A stretch of DNA of 12,672 nt from Spirochaetes bacterium ADurb.Bin110 (GTDB lineage Bacteria > Spirochaetota > Spirochaetia > Treponematales > Rectinemataceae). This document shows, one piece after another, positions 5,727-12,151 of the stretch. Each line of letters starts with the position of its first letter. Position 1 is the first letter of the stretch. The notes under the pieces were generated by a model. That model was not told the origin of the DNA. It worked only from the letters and a program-made list of their open reading frames with translations, and did not search any database. Location: assembly GCA_002070755.1 (NCBI GenBank), contig MWDY01000248.1, forward strand, positions 1-12,672. Reading direction: 5' to 3'. The position numbers and the translations under genes were made by a program.

Positions 5727-7196
5727 CTAATTACTTGAGGCGCGGACTTGAGCCAAGGTCTTGATACTCTCTAACATCTGTTCGAAATCTGCCGATTCGA
5801 TGAGATCGAGAGCCTTTTGCAGCTGTATGTCATACTCGAGATCATAGATTCGGGCGGGCATAGACCTCTCAGCTTCATCGCGAATTATCTTTTCGATAAA
5901 AATCTCCTGGATTTTGTATTTCTGTGCAAGTTCCGCTGCAAAAGCCTTGCGTTCAGCAAGAGTTGGCTGAGGATTGCTCTCGAGATATTGGGCTATATCG
6001 CCTGCGTCGTAAAGGCGCTGAAGTTCTTCGAGTTCCTTGTCGTTAAGCGTGGGTTCAGGTACCTTTACATCCGGCTCGATTCCGACCTTGTCGATATCGA
6101 TGCCGCTTGGCGTATAGTAATGCGCCATGGTTAGCTTAAAGCCCCCTTTATCGAGAGGGAATATCTGCTGGACAGATCCTTTTCCATATGTTTTTTCTCC
6201 AACAAGGAGGGCTCGCTTTGTATCTTTCATGGCGCCAGCAAAGATTTCCGAGGCCGAAGCGGAACCTTGGTCTATTAGGACAATCATCCGATCAGTTGCA
6301 GGAATTACTAGGTCGGGCTTTGCCTTGTACTCATAGTTCTCAGAAGAGCTGCGCCCTTTTGTCGATACGATTACATTAGTAGAAAGAAAGAGATCGCTGA
6401 CATCTACCACGGAGGACAAGAGCCCGCCTGGATTCGAGCGCACATCTAAAATGAATTTGTCAATGGCTTGTTTCTTCATGTCTTGGAGCACTGTCTTCAT
6501 CTGTGGCGCAGTATTGGGATTCCATTCGATTATACGAATATAGCCAACATTTCCATTTGCTGTCTGAATGACCGCGCTCTTGAGTGCAGGGATTTCTATC
6601 TTGGTTCGAGTAAATGTTATTTCGAACTCGTAAGTTCCCCTTCTAAATGTGAGAGTTACGGTTGTGCCTGCTTCTCCTCGGATTTTAGCCGAGGCCTTGT
6701 CGGTGCTCAAGGGAGATGTATCTTCGCCATCGATCTTTATAATAAGATCGCCAGGGCGAATTCCTTCTCTCCAAGCAGGTGTATCCTCTATTGGAGATAC
6801 GACTTCGATGTATCGCGGTGCGTTCTCGTTTGCCACGGTTGCTTGCTTGGAGATATAAAGGCCTATTCCACCATAGATACCGGTGGTGTCCGACATCAGA
6901 TCGGACATCATGTCCTCATCCAGATATGTGGAGTAGGGGTCGTTGAGCGAGTCAAGCATACCTTTTACGGCTCCCTCATAGAGCTTGGTCGGGTCTGGTT
7001 CCTCGACATAGTTTTGAAGGATAAACTGATAGATATTCTGCATCAGTAGTAAATACTGCTTTGAATCAGGAGTTTTTAGCTGTTGTGCATAGAGCTCCGG
7101 AACCGAAACTGTTACAAACGATAAGGCTAGCACAACGGCAAGGCTAACAAAAGAAATTATCTGCTTTCTTATTGCCGGCACATCTATATGCTTCAT
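5727..7196 (-). CDS. ctpA: S41-family C-terminal processing peptidase (CtpA-like)
   Basis: A 489-residue exported serine protease. Residues 1-37 form a signal peptide (basic start, hydrophobic 13-30, likely cleavage LYA|QQ). Residues about 107-200 hold a PDZ domain (GGIGLYI; PAWREGIRPGDLIIKIDG). The S41 catalytic domain follows, with FILDVRSNPGG (248-258), the nucleophile Ser314 in GSASASE, the general base Lys339 in TYGKGS, 25 residues apart as in CtpB/Prc, and Gln343 four residues after the lysine. A C-terminal helical region (about 386-489) extends past the core. Family members trim or degrade periplasmic proteins from the C-terminus. The frame is open to 7370, but ATG 7196 is preferred: AGGAG nine bases upstream and a signal peptide directly after. 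The longer form has no ribosome binding site and overlaps the divergent gene. First gene of the ctpA-rsmE operon. Confidence 0.93.
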   Translation of the reverse strand: MKHIDVPAIRKQIISFVSLAVVLALSFVTVSVPELYAQQLKTPDSKQYLLLMQNIYQFILQNYVEEPDPTKLYEGAVKGMLDSLNDPYSTYLDEDMMSDLMSDTTGIYGGIGLYISKQATVANENAPRYIEVVSPIEDTPAWREGIRPGDLIIKIDGEDTSPLSTDKASAKIRGEAGTTVTLTFRRGTYEFEITFTRTKIEIPALKSAVIQTANGNVGYIRIIEWNPNTAPQMKTVLQDMKKQAIDKFILDVRSNPGGLLSSVVDVSDLFLSTNVIVSTKGRSSSENYEYKAKPDLVIPATDRMIVLIDQGSASASEIFAGAMKDTKRALLVGEKTYGKGSVQQIFPLDKGGFKLTMAHYYTPSGIDIDKVGIEPDVKVPEPTLNDKELEELQRLYDAGDIAQYLESNPQPTLAERKAFAAELAQKYKIQEIFIEKIIRDEAERSMPARIYDLEYDIQLQKALDLIESADFEQMLESIKTLAQVRASSN

Positions 7197-7307
7197 CGGG
7201 TTAGACTCCTTTTTCCCGAGACTGGTATTCTCATGAGTTACATTATCATAGCCAATGAACCATAATTTTGCTACTGTCTTGACTATGGAAGATAGGCCTA
7301 CTAGACT
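7197..7307. promoter_or_regulatory. divergent promoter region between ctpA and the lgt operon
   Basis: Two operons diverge from here. On the plus strand TTGACT (7279-7284), a 17-base spacer and TAGACT (7302-7307) could drive the membrane-protein/lgt/nadE operon; it would favour the ATG at 7318 as start. For ctpA on the minus strand, TATGAT/GATAAT sequences at 7243-7250 resemble -10 boxes but have no good -35 partner. Boundaries are approximate. Confidence 0.3.
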
Positions 7308-7803
7308 CCTTTTCGATATGCGACACTCGCTTTTTCTACTAATTGCCGCAGTTGTGGCTTTTCTCCGCATCTTTGTAATTGGTGTTGTGGCTATTCTATT
7401 TGGAATGAGCGATTATGGTGGTGTAACATCGGCGTTGCTTCGAATTTTCCAGTTGTATAATCTCTTATTCGTCTACATAGTTTTAATTCAGTATGTTAAG
7501 GCAGGAGCGCGAGAATATCTTAGGATGCCTTCGATTATTATTGCTTGTGTTTCTCCGATACTCAGTGTACTTGCTTTGCTAGCTTACATCCGCAATATTG
7601 GTGGATCCTTTCCTGTGGATATGGCAAAGGCTGCTACATCGATGATTACATTGATTTTGCTAGATATTGTTGTTTTGGGCTTGCTTGTGATAGATGCGCT
7701 TAAGTTTAGACTGCCCGAGGCAAGAGATGCAGAAAATCCAGAGAGCATGGAAAAGACAGAGATTATGGACAATACTCATAAAGATCAACATGAGGTCTCC
7801 TGA
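7285..7803 (+). CDS. four-helix membrane protein of unknown function
   Basis: I do not recognise a family. From ATG 7285 the product has 172 residues with four clear hydrophobic segments (LFLLIAAVVAFLRIFVIGVV; LYNLLFVYIVLIQYV; SIIIACVSPILSVLALLAYI; MITLILLDIVVLGLLVIDAL) and a charged hydrophilic tail of about 35 residues rich in Glu, Asp and Lys. It is an inner-membrane protein by composition. Its TGA overlaps the lgt ATG (TGATG), so the two are co-translated and it may assist lipoprotein processing, but that is only context. The start is uncertain: ATGs at 7255, 7285 and 7318 are in frame and none has a ribosome binding site. 7318 would place the first helix four residues from the N-terminus and fits a possible promoter just upstream; 7255 lies further into the shared upstream region. 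Confidence 0.7.
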   Translation: MEDRPTRLLFDMRHSLFLLIAAVVAFLRIFVIGVVAILFGMSDYGGVTSALLRIFQLYNLLFVYIVLIQYVKAGAREYLRMPSIIIACVSPILSVLALLAYIRNIGGSFPVDMAKAATSMITLILLDIVVLGLLVIDALKFRLPEARDAENPESMEKTEIMDNTHKDQHEVS

Positions 7804-8927
7804 TGGTTGCGATGCTTGAATTTCCAAAGTGGCTTTCTCCAGAGATAATTCCAGGTTTGCCCTTTAGATGGTATGGCCTTATGTATCTCATTGCATTTGG
7901 CGTGACATGGCTTCTCTTTAAGCGAGAATCCAAGCGGCTCGATGCTCCATGGACCGAAGACGAGGCGGCGAACTTTTTCATCTGGGGAATCGTCGGGATT
8001 CTTCTTGGAGGCAGACTAGCTGGTACACTCATATATGAGCCAACGAATTACTATTGGATCAAACCATGGTACATTTTTTGGCCCTTCGATGAATCAGGGG
8101 CATTTGTTGGTTTTCAAGGTATGTCCTACCATGGTGGCTTTGTCGGGCTTATTGTCGCTAGCGTAATCTGGTGCAAAGTCCACAAATGGAATTGGTTCGA
8201 TTGGGCGGACCTGATCGCAGTTTCGGCACCTCTTGGCTATACTTTTGGCAGGCTTGGCAATTTTATAAATGGCGAGCTCTGGGGAAAGGTCAGCACGGCG
8301 CCTTGGGCGATGGTATTTCCGAATGCGGAGCGATTTTCGGCCAAAGAGCAATGGGTTCAGGAAATAGCGCGCAAAGTGGGAATTCGAATTGTGTCCATGA
8401 ATGATATGGTAAATCTGCCGCGTCATCCTTCCCAGCTCTACGAAGCCTTACTCGAAGGCATCGTGTTATGGATAATACTATGGTTTTTTGTGCGTCCTCG
8501 CCGCAGTTATCGAGGTGAAGGTGTGGCAGTATATTCTCTGGGATATGGAATAGCACGCTTCTTTGTAGAGTACTTCCGAGAGCCTGATTCGGGCTTAGGT
8601 TATATTTTAGCTCTCGGAGATCCGGATGCGCCCACGGCGCTCTTTGTCTCTCCTTTCAATTTTTCGATGGGCCAGATTCTAAGTTTTATCATGATCATCG
8701 GGGCTCTAATATTTCTTTTCTATGCAAAAAAGCACTTTAAGATAGAACCAGGAGAGCCTATATTCATAGATGCATCGAGAGCGGGGAAAGCCGCTAATGC
8801 GGCTCAGGCAAGAAAAGAGGCAGGCGTTGGTTGCGCAAGTGGCAGTAGCCATACCAGATCCACGAAATATGATGCCTCTAGCGCTCGTAAGCTGCGAAAG
8901 AAGATTAAAAGCGGGGGAGAGCGATGA
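7803..8927 (+). CDS. lgt: prolipoprotein diacylglyceryl transferase
   Basis: A 374-residue polytopic inner-membrane enzyme that moves diacylglycerol from phosphatidylglycerol to the lipobox cysteine of prolipoproteins, the first step of lipoprotein maturation. The signature GRLGNFINGELWG (149-161) gives residues equivalent to E. coli Arg143, Asn146, Glu151 and Gly154. SYHGG (108-112) provides the conserved His. RHPSQLYEA (207-215) and ARFFVEYFREPD (251-262; Arg and Glu equivalent to Arg239/Glu243) are also intact, so it should be active. It is about 80 residues longer than E. coli Lgt. There is extra sequence at 176-205 in the periplasmic part, and a Lys/Arg/Ala-rich cytoplasmic tail of about 65 residues follows the last helix (291-308). 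A GAGG ribosome binding site lies seven bases before the ATG; the ATG overlaps the upstream stop, and the stop overlaps nadE (ATGA). Confidence 0.97.
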   Translation: MVAMLEFPKWLSPEIIPGLPFRWYGLMYLIAFGVTWLLFKRESKRLDAPWTEDEAANFFIWGIVGILLGGRLAGTLIYEPTNYYWIKPWYIFWPFDESGAFVGFQGMSYHGGFVGLIVASVIWCKVHKWNWFDWADLIAVSAPLGYTFGRLGNFINGELWGKVSTAPWAMVFPNAERFSAKEQWVQEIARKVGIRIVSMNDMVNLPRHPSQLYEALLEGIVLWIILWFFVRPRRSYRGEGVAVYSLGYGIARFFVEYFREPDSGLGYILALGDPDAPTALFVSPFNFSMGQILSFIMIIGALIFLFYAKKHFKIEPGEPIFIDASRAGKAANAAQARKEAGVGCASGSSHTRSTKYDASSARKLRKKIKSGGER

Positions 8928-10645
8928 AAATCTCTCTAATTCAGCTCAATTCCAAAATAGGAGACTTCAAAGGTAATACCGACCGTGTAGTAGCCATGGT
9001 GGATCGCATGCTTTCCATGTTTCTTGCCTTGGAAAGAACCGACCTTGTGGTTTTTCCTGAGCTATGTCTATGTGGATACCCACCGATGGATCTTCTCGAT
9101 CAGGAATCTTTCTTGCTGGGTTCCATATCTGCTCTTCGAAGGCTTCAGAAGCTATTGCCTTCGGATGTCGCAGTTGGTGTGGGATATGTAGACAAGAACC
9201 GCAATGGAGCGGGGAAGTCGCTAGTCAATGCGTATTCGGTCATCCAAAATGGGAAGGTTATTTTTACCCAGGCGAAGACCCTTCTTCCTACGTATGATGT
9301 TTTCGATGAGGCTCGGTACTTCGAGCCAGCCAAAGAACGAAAGCTCTTTATCCAGCCATGGGGTAAGGTCGGTTTTGCGATCTGCGAGGACTTTTGGTGG
9401 GAAGCGCCTAATGCCTCGCAAAAATATGCAATCGATCCAGTAAAGGAACTTATGGACCAAGGAGCCGACATAATAATCGTTACTTCAGCTTCGCCTTTTA
9501 TTGCCGGAAAACTCGAGACAAGGATCAGACTTGCGGAAAAAGCGGTTCGCGCAGGATCGATCCCCGTACTCTATTGCAATGCAGTCGGAGCAAACGACTC
9601 CTTGGTCTTCGATGGGCGCTCTTTTGCTATGGGAGAAGATGCTTCCATTCGCGGAATATGCGGATGGGCTGAAGAAGCATTGATCTACGACAGTGTCAGC
9701 GGCAAAGCGAGGCGCGTGCTCTTCGATTCTTTGCTTCAGAAGGCAGAGTTTGTCGAAGAGAATCAATTTCCTGGCCAAGATAGATACGAGGAAATTCAGC
9801 GCGCAATTATCGTTGGAATTAAGGATTATCTGAGAAAATCTGGGTTTTCTAAGGTGGTTTTGGGCCTTTCCGGAGGTATAGATTCAGCACTGGTAGCCGT
9901 GCTGGCTGCACAGGCTATAGGTCAGCAGAATGTCACCTGCATTGCAATGCCAAGCCGATTCTCGAGCGAGGCATCTCTAGACGATGCTGTCGAGCTCTGC
10001 AGGCGAAATAAGCTTAGACTTGAGCGAATACCGATAGAGGTTCCCTTTACTGCTTATCTCGATGCGCTTTCCGTGCCTTTTGCCGGTAAGCCTTATGACA
10101 CCACCGAAGAGAATCTGCAGGCGCGCATTAGAGGGACTCTGCTGATGGCCTGGTCTAATAAATTCAATGCACTTCTGCTCACAGCAGGCAACAAGAGCGA
10201 ACTTGCCACAGGCTATTGTACCCTCTATGGCGACATGAACGGCTCCCTCGCTCCTATCGCCGATCTCTATAAAACCGAAGTCTACGGACTCGCTCGCTAT
10301 ATCAACCGAGTATCAGCTGAAAATGGCGAAACGGAGTCCATCCCAGAGTCCATTATTGCCAAAGCCCCAAGTGCAGAGCTGCGCTATAATCAGAAGGATC
10401 AGGATACTCTTCCAGAATATGAAGTGCTGGATAAAATCTTGCAATTATATATAGAAGAAAATCTCTCTATGGAACAAATCGTAAACCTAGGATTCGATCG
10501 CGCCACCGTGCGAAAAACGCTGGAGATGACCGCCAAAGCGGAATACAAGCGCAGGCAGGCTGCACCCGCAATCAAGCTTTCAAAGAAGGCTTTTGGGGTA
10601 GGCCGACGGCTGCCGCTTGCTCGTGCTCTGCACGAAATCGAATAA
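8924..10645 (+). CDS. nadE: glutamine-dependent NAD+ synthetase
   Basis: A 573-residue two-domain enzyme that makes NAD+ from nicotinate adenine dinucleotide, ATP and glutamine in the cytoplasm. Residues 1-265 form a nitrilase-type glutaminase domain with the triad Glu46 (FPELCLCGYPP), Lys118 (QAKTLLPTYDVFDE) and Cys154 (AICEDFWW). Residues about 285-560 form the synthetase domain with the ATP-binding P-loop SGGIDSAL (316-323), and GNKSELATGYCTLYGD (422-437) with APIADLYKTEVY (443-454), all conserved. The C-terminal KRRQAAPAIKLSKKAFGVGRRLP is normal for the family. It shares ATGA with the lgt stop and is the third gene of its operon. Its last 74 bases are also coding on the opposite strand for the GDPD gene. 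Complete and probably active. Confidence 0.97.
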   Translation: MKISLIQLNSKIGDFKGNTDRVVAMVDRMLSMFLALERTDLVVFPELCLCGYPPMDLLDQESFLLGSISALRRLQKLLPSDVAVGVGYVDKNRNGAGKSLVNAYSVIQNGKVIFTQAKTLLPTYDVFDEARYFEPAKERKLFIQPWGKVGFAICEDFWWEAPNASQKYAIDPVKELMDQGADIIIVTSASPFIAGKLETRIRLAEKAVRAGSIPVLYCNAVGANDSLVFDGRSFAMGEDASIRGICGWAEEALIYDSVSGKARRVLFDSLLQKAEFVEENQFPGQDRYEEIQRAIIVGIKDYLRKSGFSKVVLGLSGGIDSALVAVLAAQAIGQQNVTCIAMPSRFSSEASLDDAVELCRRNKLRLERIPIEVPFTAYLDALSVPFAGKPYDTTEENLQARIRGTLLMAWSNKFNALLLTAGNKSELATGYCTLYGDMNGSLAPIADLYKTEVYGLARYINRVSAENGETESIPESIIAKAPSAELRYNQKDQDTLPEYEVLDKILQLYIEENLSMEQIVNLGFDRATVRKTLEMTAKAEYKRRQAAPAIKLSKKAFGVGRRLPLARALHEIE

Positions 10646-11420
10646 GTATTTCGTCCGCAATGTCTGATATGATTCCCGCCACACCATAATCAATGAGATC
10701 GCAGGCTTTTTGAGGCTCATTTACCGTCCATGGAATTATTGGCTTTTCTTCGGAGCCTCTAAACCATGGAAGCAAATGCAGCGGTGGTCGGCTAGCCATG
10801 TTTGCAAACAAGCTCGGCTCGGGCTTTAGAAAATCCGATTTCGAAATAAGTGCACCTTCTCCATGCCGCAGAAACCAATAAAGTTCGTCTGAATTGCTCC
10901 AGATTATGCCTACTGGAACTGTTGACTCCGCTTTTCGAAAGTGACGCAAGGCAAATGGGTTGAAAGACGAGACAATGCAATTGCATTCGAGATTATGTGA
11001 ACGGATCGCAGCCGCAACCTTCGAAGCAAGGCCTGTATCTGCCGTGCTGCGAGATTTCAGTTCGATATCGTAATATAGCGCATCATCAAAGCGGTCAAAA
11101 AGCTCGTCGAGAAGAGGAATATCAGCACCAATAGAGAGAGATCGGAGCTCGACAAGAGTGGAAGCCTCGAGTCCTAAGTTGCGAGCAGGCTCTTCCGGTT
11201 GAACTTTTTGTTCTATACGGCCAGTTGTGTCATCGTGGAAAACCACCAGTTTCCCATCGGCTGTCAGATGGACATCTAGCTCAATGCCAGGCACTCCGGC
11301 ATTAAATGCCGCCTCGAAAGATTCCATTGAATTTTCGAGATATTTTCGGTTAAGGCCTCGATGTGCAAAAAGAAGCGGACGAGGGAATTCAGGCAATAAA
11401 GGCAAATGGCGCATTTTCAT
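10572..11420 (-). CDS. glycerophosphodiester phosphodiesterase (GDPD)
   Basis: A 282-residue TIM-barrel enzyme of the GDPD/UgpQ type, which hydrolyses glycerophosphodiesters to glycerol-3-phosphate and an alcohol. Motifs: FAHRG (18-22; catalytic His20, Arg21), EN (29-30), GIELDVHLTADGKLVVFHD (45-63; metal ligands Glu47 and Asp49, catalytic His62), YYDIELK (116-122; Glu120, Lys122) and WTVNE (231-235) with GVAGIISD (246-253). There is no signal peptide or membrane segment, so it looks cytoplasmic like UgpQ. The family normally ends soon after the GIISD motif; here about 20 more residues (AEHEQAAAVGLPQKPSLKA) come from the strand opposite the end of nadE. Start at 11420, or at M3 (11414); the ribosome binding site is weak. 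It lies 44 bases after the coiled-coil gene on the same strand, so co-transcription is likely. Confidence 0.92.
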   Translation of the reverse strand: MKMRHLPLLPEFPRPLLFAHRGLNRKYLENSMESFEAAFNAGVPGIELDVHLTADGKLVVFHDDTTGRIEQKVQPEEPARNLGLEASTLVELRSLSIGADIPLLDELFDRFDDALYYDIELKSRSTADTGLASKVAAAIRSHNLECNCIVSSFNPFALRHFRKAESTVPVGIIWSNSDELYWFLRHGEGALISKSDFLKPEPSLFANMASRPPLHLLPWFRGSEEKPIIPWTVNEPQKACDLIDYGVAGIISDIADEILIRFRAEHEQAAAVGLPQKPSLKA

Positions 11421-11464
11421 TCTGCAATTCTCTATATTTAATTAAATAATGACATAAAACAAAG

Positions 11465-12019
11465 TCAGAGAAGACCCATTTTTTTCTTAAGCTCAGCGAG
11501 GGCATCGTCAAGGGCCTGATCAGCGAGGCTTGCGGGGTTCACAGGGCTTGCAGGGTTTTTATTGTCGGAACTGTCCTGATTCTTTACTGTGCTGGAATCC
11601 TTATCAGCGCTCGAAGTTGTCGAATCGCTCTTGGAAGCAGACTCTTTCTGTTCTCCAAAAGCATCCAAACCGACTATCATCGAGAGCTCTGCAAGGAGTT
11701 GGTCAGGATCGACTCTGCGCTGTTTTGCCTTGATAATGGGAAGAGCTTCGCGCAACTGCTCTATGTCGCGACGGATAGCGTTAAGCTCTACCGAAAGCTG
11801 CTGCGCCTTCGATTCCAACTCCGATGCCCTTTGAAGTGCAGCCCCTGAAAGCTCGGAAGCGCCTTTGGTCTGCGCTTCTGCAGCCTTGGCTTTCCATTCT
11901 TGGGCTTGCGATTTAAGCTCAGCAATTTCCTTTTCGTATTTCTTTGCATCGATTGTATAGGCGAGTATCATCTGAGAAGCGGCTTCATAATCGATCTTGG
12001 ATAGTTCTTGTGGGGTCAT
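11465..12019 (-). CDS. PspA-like coiled-coil protein lacking the N-terminal membrane helix
   Basis: A 184-residue soluble protein with no clear named family. Residues 24-100 are a long coiled coil that aligns without a gap to residues 53-129 of the PspA encoded at 247-954: by my count about 30 of 77 positions are identical, including AQEW (39-42), ELES and EQLREAL. Both also end in an L-x-E-L-K-K-K-M helix (residues 174-181 here). The amphipathic helix of PspA is missing, and residues 122-165 are a Ser/Asp/Lys/Asn-rich, probably disordered linker. I infer a shortened PspA-type protein that may bind PspA or another coiled-coil partner. The caveat is that coiled coils resemble each other by composition. 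The start at 12019 has GAGG eight to nine bases upstream and a promoter at 12038-12066. It probably heads an operon with the GDPD gene. Confidence 0.8.
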   Translation of the reverse strand: MTPQELSKIDYEAASQMILAYTIDAKKYEKEIAELKSQAQEWKAKAAEAQTKGASELSGAALQRASELESKAQQLSVELNAIRRDIEQLREALPIIKAKQRRVDPDQLLAELSMIVGLDAFGEQKESASKSDSTTSSADKDSSTVKNQDSSDNKNPASPVNPASLADQALDDALAELKKKMGLL

Positions 12020-12037
12020 GTGTTTTACCTCGCTTCT

Positions 12038-12066
12038 ATTGTATCTAAATCATCGCTTTGGGTTAA
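12038..12066 (-). promoter_or_regulatory. promoter of the coiled-coil/GDPD operon
   Basis: On the minus strand TTAACC (-35, 12061-12066), a 17-base spacer and TACAAT (-10, 12038-12043) precede the coiled-coil gene, with a predicted start near 12031 and a GAGG ribosome binding site immediately after. The -35 overlaps the palindrome GGTTAACC (12061-12068). If this promoter is native, the left end of the mobile element must lie to its right. Confidence 0.5.
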
Positions 12067-12108
12067 CCATTATTACTGCTACGAACCTTGTATAAGAAGT
12101 TGAAGCAA

Positions 12109-12146
12109 AATGTATGAAGGAGGGCGATAAAGAGAATGTACGAAGG
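12109..12146 (+). repeat. 12-base near-identical direct repeat before the transposase start
   Basis: AATGTATGAAGG (12109-12120) and AATGTACGAAGG (12135-12146) differ at one base and lie 26 bases apart. Each contains an ATG that begins a short reading frame starting MYEG: seven codons including stop at 12110-12130, and one ending shortly after the transposase start at 12136. The second copy also supplies the GAAGG ribosome binding site of the transposase-like gene. Confidence 0.45.
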
Positions 12147-12151
12147 TAAGC

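Noticed and set aside
6468..7049. Plus-strand open frame of 193 codons opposite ctpA
   Set aside because: Lies wholly antisense to conserved PDZ and catalytic-domain codons, is Cys-rich and has no recognisable motif; a shadow frame.
7197..7370. N-terminal extension of the CtpA-like frame to an ATG at 7370
   Set aside because: No ribosome binding site at 7370, the extension overlaps the divergent membrane-protein gene, and the ATG at 7196 has AGGAG nine bases upstream followed directly by a signal peptide.
10646..10700. Bidirectional terminator between nadE and the GDPD gene
   Set aside because: The two genes overlap and no stem followed by a U-run was found just past either stop.
12061..12068. 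GGTTAACC palindrome as an operator or element end
   Set aside because: Eight bases are too few to distinguish from chance, and it coincides with the -35 box of a candidate promoter.
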